A stretch of 64,000 bases of DNA from CAWEBF01 sp963807235 (GTDB lineage Bacteria; Acidobacteriota; Vicinamibacteria; Vicinamibacterales; UBA2999), in assembly GCA_963807235.1 (NCBI GenBank), contig CAWEBF010000025.1:62001-126000 (forward strand). Reading direction: 5' to 3'. This document shows positions 25,690 to 34,644 of the stretch, piece after piece (position 1 is the first letter of the stretch; every line of letters begins with the position of its first letter). The notes beneath the pieces were generated by a model. It was not told the DNA's origin. It ran no database searches and saw only the letters and a program-made list of their open reading frames with translations. A program made the translations under genes and the position numbers.

Positions 25690-26638
25690 CTACGGTGGCA
25701 GCTTGCCTTCGATCTCCAGGTACGTCTGGCGGATCGCGTCCGGCAGGTTGTTGGCCGCGCGATACCAGTACCTGGAACTCGCCGAGGTTGATGAGGCGCG
25801 GCGCGTTCTCGGCGGACACCTTCGCGGCATGGAGCCGGCGGGACTCCGACACCAGGTTCTCCAGCGCGCGAACGAAGTTGTCCATCTCCTCGTTGAGCAC
25901 GGCCGGGCTGTCGATGAAGCCGTGGTTCGGTAAGTAGAGGCCGGCTTTCATCGCCTTGGCCTTCTTCACCGTCTCCAGCCACTCGATCGGATACGCACTG
26001 CGGTTGCCGCCCACCGACGGGTAGATCCGGTTGAAGAACGTCTCGCTCATCCACAGGATGTTCTCGCGCGGCAGGAACACTTCGAGGTCGCCGCCGGTGT
26101 GCCCGCGCCCGAGAAACAGAATCTGGATCTCGGTGCTGCCCATCTTCATGACCCGGCGATCCGACACGGTCTCTTGCGGCACCGGCATACGGGGCGCGCC
26201 CGCCGGTTGCCGCGCCGCCATCTCTTCGATGACGCGCTTCGACTTCGGGTGCGAGATGAACGTCGCGGCGGCCGGAAAGGCGCTGTTGCCCGCGACGTGG
26301 TCGCTGTGATCCGCGCCGACGACGACGTACTTGATGGGCTGGGGCGTGAGCCGCGCGACCTCCTCCACCAGCCGCCTGGTCTTGGAGATGCTGCCCTGGC
26401 CGTCCACCACCATGACGCCGTCAGTGGTCACGATGATGAAGCTGTTGGTGGTGAACGCGGTGTTCGAGTCAATCGTGCCGTTCAGGTCCTCGTAGGCGTA
26501 GACGTTCTCGGCCAGCTTCACGAGGCGTGGGAAGTCGTCGGCGCGAAGGCCGCGGACGGTGGCGTCCGCGGTCCGCACCTGGGCGTGGATCGGCAGGGCA
26601 GCGGCCAGCAGCGCGACGGCGAATGCAGTTCTTCGCAC
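25690..26638 (-). CDS. Exported MBL-fold metallo-hydrolase (C-terminal frameshift)
   Basis: A zinc-dependent hydrolase of the metallo-beta-lactamase fold with a signal peptide (GTG start at 26638; RRTAFAVALLAAALPIHAQ). The metal motif is read as VVGADHSDHVAGN, where the first histidine of HxHxDH is replaced by alanine-aspartate (GADHSDH), so metal binding may differ. GRGHTGGDLEVFLP and LYLPNHGF supply later ligands. Near the end the frame shifts at about 25771: the neighbouring frame reads EFQ-YWYRAANNLPDAIRQTYL and stops at 25690. Function unknown. It is divergent from the FolD-like gene, 27 bases away. Confidence 0.8.
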
Positions 26639-26665
26639 AGGTACCCGAAGGATATAGTGGCCACG

Positions 26666-27571
26666 ATGACCGCGGGCGGAGATTTGCGAGTGAAGGACCA
26701 CAGGCTCCTGGACGGCCGCGCCGTGCGCGACCGCATCCTCGACGAGCTGGCGGCCCGCGTGCGGGAAGCGGCTGTTACCCACGTGATCGGACGCCTGGTG
26801 TCGGTCAGTATTGGCGAGCACGGCGCCGCTTCGGTCTACGAGCGTGCCCAGGCAAGCGCCGCGCGGCGCGTGGGCCTGCGCTTCGAGGATCAGGCGTGGC
26901 CGAGCGCGCTCAGCCAGGAGGAGTGCAAGGCGCGGCTCGTGGCGATGAACGACGACAGGGACGTTCTGGGCGTCATCCTGCAGCGCCCGGTGCCGCCGCA
27001 CATCCACGGGCGCTCGCTCGCCTCGGCGATCCACCCGCTGAAGGACATCGAGGGGATGAACCCCGCGTCCATCGGAAACATCGTCTACAACGACCTGGCA
27101 CTGGCGCCTTGCACCGCCGCGGCGTCGGTGGAGCTGATCAAGGCCACCGGCCTCGCGCTGCACGGCCTGGAAGTGGTGATGGTGGGCCACTCCGAGATTG
27201 TCGGCAAGCCGGCCGCGTTCATGTTGATGGCCGAGGGCGCGACGGTCACGGTCTGCCACCATCTGACACGCTCGGTGGCCGCGCACTCACGCCGGGCCGA
27301 CGCGGTGCTGGTGGCCGTCGGCAAGCCGCACTTCTTGAAGGCGGACATGGTGAAGCCGGGTGCGGCCGTCATCGACATCGGCATCAACCAGGTGACCGGT
27401 GCGGACGGCAAAGTGAGCATCGTGGGTGATGTGGACACCGACGCGGTGAAAGAAGTGGCGAGCTGGGTCACGCCGGTGCCGGGCGGCGTCGGGCCGGTGA
27501 CCGTGGCCATGTTCATGCGCAACGCCATCACCGCGCACGGCAAGCAGTTGGCGGCCGGCTGGCTGCGGTGA
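26666..27571 (+). CDS. folD: FolD-family protein lacking the catalytic lysine
   Basis: A 301-residue homologue of methylenetetrahydrofolate dehydrogenase/cyclohydrolase. It has the folate-site VLGVILQRPVPPHIHG, HPLKDIEGMNP and PCTAAASVEL, and the NADP-site VVMVGHSEIVGKPAAF and TPVPGGVGPVTVAM. In active bifunctional enzymes the motif is YxxxK; here Tyr58 is followed by ERAQ, giving Gln62 instead of lysine. That lysine is required for the cyclohydrolase step, so a dehydrogenase-only or altered enzyme is likely. The ATG at 26666 gives normal family length. This is probably a paralogue rather than the housekeeping FolD, but that cannot be tested here. Confidence 0.87.
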   Translation: MTAGGDLRVKDHRLLDGRAVRDRILDELAARVREAAVTHVIGRLVSVSIGEHGAASVYERAQASAARRVGLRFEDQAWPSALSQEECKARLVAMNDDRDVLGVILQRPVPPHIHGRSLASAIHPLKDIEGMNPASIGNIVYNDLALAPCTAAASVELIKATGLALHGLEVVMVGHSEIVGKPAAFMLMAEGATVTVCHHLTRSVAAHSRRADAVLVAVGKPHFLKADMVKPGAAVIDIGINQVTGADGKVSIVGDVDTDAVKEVASWVTPVPGGVGPVTVAMFMRNAITAHGKQLAAGWLR

Positions 27572-27603
27572 ACGCTGGCGTGGCTGGCGCTAGGCCGAGT
27601 GCT

Positions 27604-29466
27604 TCAGCGGCTCGCGGCGGGCAGGCGGAACGCAGCCATCTCCTCGCCGTTGCGCACCAGCAGCAGGTTGCCGATGAGCACCGGGTGGTTCCAGGTCTTG
27701 CCCTCGATGGCCTTGAAACGCGCGACCTCTGTGAACTGATCGGTGGTCGCCTTGACCAGCGCCAGCTCCCCTTCCTCCGACAGCACCAGCAGCAGGTCCT
27801 GGTCGGCCAGCAGCACCAGCTGGCCGTGGCCGTAGCGGCCGCCCTTCCACTTGCGCTTGCCGTCTTCGAGGTCGATCGCCGCCAGGATGCTGCCGTCGAA
27901 GCCGAACGCGTGGCCGGCGTGCACCACGAAGTCGTTGAAGTACGGCTTCAGCCCGGTTGAGGTCCAGCGCTCTTTCACGCTCCACCCGTCCGCCTGGTGC
28001 GCGACGGAGACGCGACGCATACCGGTGTTGGACGACAGGCCCGAGCCGCTGCCGATCAGGATGTCACCGCCCGCGAGCACGGCAGGCTGCACCATGCCGT
28101 CGCCGGGCCATTCATGCTTCCACAGCACCGAGCCGTCGGACGGGGCGACGCTGACGGCGCCCGGGCCGTGCAGCAGCACCACCTGCGGCACGCCGCCGAT
28201 CGTGGAGAGGTGCGGCGAGCTGTAGCCCCAGCCGCCTTTGGGGCCGAACCATCGCGGGTTCCCGGTGGCGGCGTCGTAGCCAGCCAGCAACCCGGCGGTG
28301 GCCGCGATGACCACGTCCCCGACCACGAGTGGCGAGCTGGCGATGCCCCAACCCGGAACCTCCGCCCCCGTATCTGCGGTCGCGTTGCGCGACCAGACTC
28401 GAGATCCGTCGCGGGCGTTGAGCGCGCTCAGGATTCCCGTGCCGCCCAACGCGTAGACGCGGCCGTGGCCCAGAGCCGGCGTTGCCCTGGGACCGGCGCC
28501 GCCATTCGACTCCCAGAACCGGGCCTTGTCGGCATGTCTCCACACAGGTTGCCCGGTGCTCAGCTGGTAGGCGGAAACGACCTCCTCGTCACCGCGCTGC
28601 TCTTGTGTGTAGACCCGATCCCCCTGCACCGCGAACGACGACCACCCAGGCCCGATCGCGCGGCGCCACACCTCGATCGGTGGCGTGCGAGACCAGTCCG
28701 TCTCGATTCGCACGCCGCGGATCGCGCCATCGCGCTCGGGACCGCGGAAGCCGGGCCACTCAGCACGCGACGCAACGGGGGCTGGCGCCGCTTCCGCGTC
28801 TCCGGCGGGGGCGGGCGTTTCGACGGTGGCGACAGCGGGACCGTCCTCCGAGTTCGCCGCGACATCGCCTGTCTCTGGTGCTGGCGTCTGCCCCGGAGCC
28901 GTTGCGGCCGGGGCCGGCAACGGTACCCGCGGCTCCTCTTCGGCCTGGGCAAGGAGCCGCTCTTCAGCCGTTGGCGTCCAGCGCCATCTGAGATCCGACC
29001 TGAAACCCCCGATGATGCCTTCGGTCCGGATGAGTGTCAGTACGCCGCACGCCAGCAGGATCGCCCCCACCAGAGCGCCTCGCCGGGGTCCCGCGGATAG
29101 CCGGCGGCTGGCCACTGCCCAGACGACGAGCGCGAGGCCCAAGGCCGGGATGGCATAGATGATCGGCATGGCCCCCTGCATGCCGTTTGAGACGGACTCG
29201 TGAACGAGGCGCGACGCGGCAAATACGCCGGCCACCATCAGCACGATGGCTCCCAGGCGTTCCGCCCAGGGCACCCGGCTCAGAAACAGCCACCACAGCA
29301 CGACACCCAGTCCACTGGCGATGCCGGCGACGAACGCCGTCATGCCGATCTCCGGGGCGAGCGAGGGAACCACGAACATGCCCAGCCACTGCGCCGTCAC
29401 GGCGATGAGGCCCGGCCACAACCGGAGCGGTTTCCCGGGGGAATCGTCGCTGGTGGTGTTCGGCAT
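27604..29466 (-). CDS. Membrane-anchored PQQ-like beta-propeller protein
   Basis: A 620-residue protein. The N-terminal 160 residues contain about five hydrophobic helices (LWPGLIAVTAQWLGMFVV; GLGVVLWWLFL; GAIVLMVAGVFAA; ALGLALVVWAVA; GALVGAILLACGVLTL), then a long alanine/proline/glutamate linker (about 185-245) and a BamB-like PQQ-repeat propeller starting EWPGFRGPERDG. Blade motifs such as ALDARDGSRVWS-like LNARDGSRVWS and YDAATGNPRWFGP recur. It may bind PQQ or act as a protein scaffold on the outer face; no direct evidence decides. It is convergent with folD and 14 bases after the helicase gene. Confidence 0.85.
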   Translation of the reverse strand: MPNTTSDDSPGKPLRLWPGLIAVTAQWLGMFVVPSLAPEIGMTAFVAGIASGLGVVLWWLFLSRVPWAERLGAIVLMVAGVFAASRLVHESVSNGMQGAMPIIYAIPALGLALVVWAVASRRLSAGPRRGALVGAILLACGVLTLIRTEGIIGGFRSDLRWRWTPTAEERLLAQAEEEPRVPLPAPAATAPGQTPAPETGDVAANSEDGPAVATVETPAPAGDAEAAPAPVASRAEWPGFRGPERDGAIRGVRIETDWSRTPPIEVWRRAIGPGWSSFAVQGDRVYTQEQRGDEEVVSAYQLSTGQPVWRHADKARFWESNGGAGPRATPALGHGRVYALGGTGILSALNARDGSRVWSRNATADTGAEVPGWGIASSPLVVGDVVIAATAGLLAGYDAATGNPRWFGPKGGWGYSSPHLSTIGGVPQVVLLHGPGAVSVAPSDGSVLWKHEWPGDGMVQPAVLAGGDILIGSGSGLSSNTGMRRVSVAHQADGWSVKERWTSTGLKPYFNDFVVHAGHAFGFDGSILAAIDLEDGKRKWKGGRYGHGQLVLLADQDLLLVLSEEGELALVKATTDQFTEVARFKAIEGKTWNHPVLIGNLLLVRNGEEMAAFRLPAASR

Positions 29467-29480
29467 CTTTGAACGACTGC

Positions 29481-32400
29481 TTAGACGTCTCGCCCCACGG
29501 GCATGTTCCGGTTCCGGTCAACGTAACGCGCGGCGAGTGCCGGCACGAACCGCGCCTCGAGTGCGTGTGAGACGTCGGCGGCGATGCCGGGGTCGATGGG
29601 CGACAGCTCTCGCACGACGCCCTTTTCGATGACGGCCAGTGGCGCGCCGTCTCGATAGACAAGCCGGTTGCGGCCGGCGGTCCGGATTCGCTCGCCAGCG
29701 GTGACGATCCCCGCGAGGTTCAGCGGATCGGCCGTGCTGATGGTCACAAGACTGCCGTCGGCCGGGATGCGCCGCACCTCGCGCAGCCGTTCGACGGCGT
29801 CCGGAAGCGCGAACTGCTCGCCAGACATGCCCGTGACGAACCGCCCGCTGCGGATCTCGCCGCGCGCCTCGAGCCGCCGGTAGACGCGCGCGAGCTCCCG
29901 CCACGGAGCGGCGTTCGTCTCGCGGGTCAGCAGCCGCCGGAACACGACGCCGTAGCGGCGGAGCAGCGTCCACGCTTGCAGCTCGACCGCCTCGTCGCGA
30001 GGGAAGGCTTCGCCAGTCTCTTCGATCGCGGTCCATCGGCCAGCGAACCTGCTGCCGCGATTGCGCGGCACCGGGCGTCCGCGCGCCGCCCAGACGAGGG
30101 CGCGTAGTCCCGCGAATCCGTCCGATGTGGCGAGCCCGCTGGCGACCAGCGCGCCGATGGCCTGCTGAAGCTGGTCGGCGTCGAACCCGCTGGCCGTCGC
30201 GAGATCGCCGAAGAACGACGCACCCCGTGCGCGCAGCATCGACAGGACGTGGCGAGCCTCGTCGCCGAGCGGCGGCTCCTCCGCGGCTGGCCTCAGCGCT
30301 CGCCACGCATCCGCGTTCTCGCGCAGGACCAGCGCGATCGGCGTTGCCGGCACGAGCGCAGGCACGGGGCTTCCCTGAGGCTGGGCCGGCGAGAGCCGCG
30401 CCCATCCAGCCTCTCCCGCCAGGCAGATCATGTCGAGCATCGACGGCTCATAGCGGTCGAGCCGCGCCGGCAGCACGGCACGCTCCCACGCCGCAGCCGC
30501 CAGCTCGTAGCCGTCGAGTGCGGCGACCACCTCGCGCAGGCCGTCCAGTCCGGTCAGCCTGGACGATTTCTCGACGTGCTGCCAGCGGAACAGGAAGCGC
30601 ATGAAATCCGCCGGGCTGACCGGCTCGATTTCGGCGCGAAGCCGGTTCAGCGTGTAGCGGTGAATGCGGGCGAGGAGCGTGCGATCGCACCACTCGAGTG
30701 CTGTTTCGCCTGGAGTGAAGCGGCCACGCAGGACCACGCCGTCCGCTTCGAGCTGCAGCAGCGCAGCGTCCGCGGCGGCGGGTGGAATGCCGAGCGAATC
30801 GGCCAGCGCAGAACCGGTGACAGGGCCGGTCAGCGTGAGCCTGCCGCGCAGGACCTCGGCGATCGCGTCGCCGCGCGTCCAGGATTTCGCGAGCCGGGAG
30901 GCCGGCGGCTGCAGGGTCGCGAGGCTGCGCCTCGCGACGACAGTGTCTTTTTGCCCCGCTTCGCGGGGGGCGGCACGGTCAGGTCCGGGTGGATCGCGCG
31001 CAATTCGGGCAGCCGTTCGACAGCCACGATGATCCGGCGCGAATGCGGCGTCGATTCGCCGAAAAGTGCGTGACCCGCGCGGCGCGCCGCCGTCAGCGTC
31101 TCGAGGAGCTCCGGGCGCGCACCCTCCAGCTCGCCGCCGGTCAGAAACCCCGCCGTCAGCAATGCATCGTGCAGCTCGTCGGCATCGCGCGGATCCGGAC
31201 GCTCCTCCTCGCGCACGCGCGCAATGGCATCGAGATCGAGCGCGCCCAGATCGCCGGCCGACGCGGGGTCTGTAGCCCGCCGCGTTTGCACGGCATGGCT
31301 CCGGCGCTCTTCCAGCGGCGCGTCGTCCAGAAACGCGTACGGCTTGGCGTTCAGGATCTCGTGGGCGAAGAGCGACGGCTCGGGCGTGTCGCGCGATATG
31401 AGCCGCAGCTCGCCCCCGTGGATCCGGTCCAGCACGGTGCGAAGCCCTTCGAAGTCCATCGCCTCCTCGAGGCAATCGCGCACGGTCTGGGACACGAGTG
31501 GGTGATCGGGAATCTGCCGATCGCCGGGGATGTTCTCCAAACAGGCCGCCGCGTCAGGGAACACGGCTGCCATCAGGTCGTCGGCTACCATCCGCTGAAT
31601 CTGTGGCGCCACCTTGCGTCCGCTTTTCGCGCGCGGCACCGCAAGCGAAATGGTGGTGTTCCACCGCCAGCGCGTCTTGAACACCGGCGCGTCGAGGAAC
31701 GCCTGCACGAGCACATCGCGGGCCGTTTCCGAGTGCAGATAGCGGAAGACGTCCGACAGCGGGAACGAGTGCTGCGGCCCCAGCGAGAGCATCAGGGCAT
31801 CTTCGGTGGCGGCTGCCTGCAGCTCGAAGTTGAACTGCCGGCAGAAACGCTTCCGCAGCGCCAGCCCCCAGGCCTTGTTGATGCGGCTGCCGAAGGGCGC
31901 GTGCATCACCAGCTGCATCCCGCCGGCTTCGTCGAAGAACCGCTCGAGCACGAGCGTCTCCTGCGACGGGATCACGCCGAGCGCGCGCCGGCCCTCTGCC
32001 AGATAGGACACGGCCTGGCCAGCGGCCTCACGCTCGAGTCCCGTCTCCGCGATCATCCAGTCCACAACGGCGTCGCCAGACGACGCTTCATCGAGCCGCC
32101 GATCGACCTCAGCGCGAAGATCGCTGACCGCATGCGACAGCTCGTCACTGCGGGCCGGCGCCTCGCCCAGCCAGAACGGGATCGTCGGCGGCGCTCCCTT
32201 GGCGTCGGCAACCCGCACGTTGCCCCCGGCCACCTGCAGGACCTGCCACGACGCGTTGCCCAACTGGAAGATGTCGCCGGCGTTGCTCTCGATCGCGAAA
32301 TCCTCGTTGAGCGTGCCGATGAAGGTGTCGTCCGGATCGAGCACGACCCGGTAGTCGGCGACCTCGGGGATGGCACCTCCCGATGTCTGGGCCAGGAGCC

Positions 32401-33847
32401 GCGCGCCACGGCGTGCGCGAACGGTGGCGTTGACCTCGTCCCTGTGCACCAGGGCCGCGCGGCGGCCGCGGCGCGTGGCGAAGCCCTCGGCCGTCATCCG
32501 CAGCACGCTGTCGAAGGACGCGCGGGTGAGGGCGCGATAGGGCCACGCGCCCGTGGAGAGCGCGAAGAGATCGTCCTCCGAGTAGTCGCGGCACGCGGTC
32601 TCGGCCACGATCTGCTGCGCCAGGACGTCGAGCGGCGCGTCGTGCGACACGATCGCATCGAGCTGGCCGGCCTGGATGGCCCGCAGCAGGGCCGCGCACT
32701 CCACCAGATCGTCGCGCGACACGGGAAACACCCGGCCCTTCGGAGTACCGGCGATCGTATGGCCCGACCGGCCGACCCGCTGCAACAGCGTGGCGATGCG
32801 GTGCGGTGAACCGATCTGGCAGACCAGGTCCACGTGGCCGATGTCGATGCCAAGCTCGAGCGACGCCGTGGCGACGAGTGCCTTCAGCTGCCCGGACTTC
32901 AGCCGGGACTCCGCGTCGAGGCGCCTCTCTTTCGACAGGCTGCCGTGGTGCGCGGTCACCGCATCCTCGCCGAGCCGGTCGCTCAGGTGCCGTGCAACGC
33001 GCTCCGCCAGGCGCCGCGTGTTCACGAAAATCAGCGTCGTGCGGTGGGCCGTGATGAGGGAGGTGAGCCGGTCGTAGTATTCCGCCCAGACCTCGTGCGA
33101 CATCACCGCGTCGAGCGGCGAGCGCGGGATCTCGACGCCGAGATCCAAGTGACGCCTGTGCCCGACGTCCACGATGGTGCAGCCGGCGGAGTCGCCGGCC
33201 GTGAGATATCTGGCCACTTCCTCGATCGGCGTCTGCGTGGCCGACAGACCGATGCGCTGCAGCGGACGTTCCGCCACCGCCGCCAGCCGTTCGAGGGTGA
33301 GCGCGAGGTGTGCGCCGCGGCGCGAGCCGATGACGGCGTGAATCTCGTCCACGATCACCGTGCGGACGGTGCGCAGCATCTGCCGGCTGCGGTCCGACGT
33401 GAGCAGGAGATACAGCGATTCCGGTGTCGTGACCAGGATGTGCGGCGGCGTCCGCAGCATCGTGGCACGCTCTGTCGGCGTGGTGTCGCCGGTTCGCACG
33501 GCCGCCGTGATCGCCGCTGGTTGCAGCCCGGTCTCCAACGTCAGGCGCTGAATCCCTGCGCGTGGCTCGGCCAGGTTCTTGTGGATGTCCGCGCTCAGCG
33601 CCTTGAGCGGCGACACGTAGAGGACGCGCACCTCGTCCGGCAGCGGCGCTGCGAGGCTCTCCTCGAGGAGCGCGTTGATCGCGGTGAGGAAGGCCGCCAG
33701 CGTCTTGCCGGAGCCCGTGGGCGCGGCGATGAGCGTGTGGCGGCCGGCCGCAATCGAGTCCCAGCCGCGCAGCTGCGCGGGCGTCGGTTCTCCGACCTCT
33801 GTCGAGAACCACTGACGGACGACGGGATGGAATCCAGCAAATCCCAT
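29481..33847 (-). pseudogene. lhr: Lhr-type DEAD/DEAH helicase gene interrupted by repeat copy D
   Basis: Encodes a large ATP-dependent helicase of the Lhr/LhrC type, about 1440 residues when joined. The N-terminal part has Walker A APTGSGKTLAAFL, VIVDEIHAV, and motif VI QRVGRSGH, followed by the winged-helix and Lhr core. It loses frame at about 30905-30960. The C-terminal part (from LQPPASRLAKSWTRGDAIAEVL to the stop at 29481) is in another frame. Exactly there sits repeat copy D (30916-30968, 53 bases); removing it joins LTVPP to LQPPASRL in frame. ATG 33847 opens the conserved GFHPVVRQWF. As sequenced it is broken, but it could be a real insertion allele. Confidence 0.85.
30916..30968 (+). 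repeat. Double-hairpin repeat, copy D, inside the helicase gene
   Basis: Hairpin 1 is GTCGCGAGGC-tgc-GCCTCGCGAC (30916-30938), the core CAGTGTCT is at 30941-30948, then tttTG, then hairpin 2 CCCCGC-ttc-GCGGGG (30954-30968). It is the only copy inside a gene. No target duplication is obvious at its edges. On the coding strand it reads antisense to the helicase. Confidence 0.85.
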
Positions 33848-33893
33848 GGAGGCAGACACTTCGGATCGGGGGGAACCCCAATCATAGCCACGA

Positions 33894-33917
33894 ACGACCA
33901 ACTACCAACGACCAACT
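33894..33917. repeat. Short tandem repeat upstream of the helicase gene
   Basis: The spacer between the divergent helicase and ABM genes has ACGACCAACT followed by ACCAACGACCAACT, a direct repeat of a 7-10 base unit rich in CCAAC. It resembles in style the micro-repeat spacers at 2115-2171 and 5419-5466, but not in sequence. Confidence 0.5.
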
Positions 33918-33951
33918 TCCGCCGACAGTCCGCTGATGTAACCTCTGGGCC

Positions 33952-34633
33952 ATGAGCCGACTGAGTCCTGCTGATTCTTGCGTTGACCGTGGCGGTGTGG
34001 ACGCCGGTTCGCGCACAGGCCCCGGCCGCCGACACCACCTTCCACGCGGTCGCCTATGTCGAGACGACCGGGGCAGGAGCCGGCGCTGCCACGCGCGCGC
34101 TGACCGCCTACCGCGACGCCAGCCTGCGCCTTGACGGCTGTTTGCGTGTGGACGCGTTCGAGCAGATCGGCCGTCCGGGTCACTTTGTGGTGCTCGAAGC
34201 GTGGCGCGACCAGAAAGCGTTCGACGCGCGCGACACGGCCCCGAGGACGCGGTTGACCGAAGCCCTCGCTCCCATCCGCGTCAGCGGCTACGACGAGCGC
34301 CCCTACAAGACCCTCGCCGTCGCTCCGGCCCGCGAGGCCGGCGGCGCGGCTGCGGTGTCTGTGATCGCGCACGTGGACGTGGCGCCCAACCCCGCCGTGG
34401 CCCCGATGCTGGCGCGCCTGGCCGAGGCCAGCCGGCAGGAACCGGGGAACCTGCGGTTCGACGTGCTGCAGCACATGATGCGCGCCAACCATTTCACGGT
34501 CGTGGAAACATGGCGTGATCAGGCGGCTCTCGACGCGCACGTCGCGGCGGCGCCCACAAAGCGCTATCGGGACGAGCTGCAGCCGCTGACGGGGAGCCCG
34601 CTCGACGAGCGCGTGTTCAAGGCGGTCCGGTAA
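33952..34633 (+). CDS. Tandem antibiotic-biosynthesis-monooxygenase (ABM) domain protein
   Basis: Two ferredoxin-like ABM domains in one chain: about residues 15-100 (FHAVAYVETT, GHFVVLEAWRDQKAFDAR) and 110-215 (VSVIAHVDVAP, NHFTVVETWRDQAALDAHV). ABM domains act on quinones, haem or small aromatics without cofactors. Read from the ATG at 33952 the frame is wrong after five codons; one base over it gives LLILALTVAVWTPVRAQAP, a good signal peptide. A one-base error near 33966 is likely, otherwise translation would begin at the TTG at 33983. It lies 11 bases before the tannase-family gene. Substrate unknown. Confidence 0.75.
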
Positions 34634-34644
34634 TTCTCTCGGCC

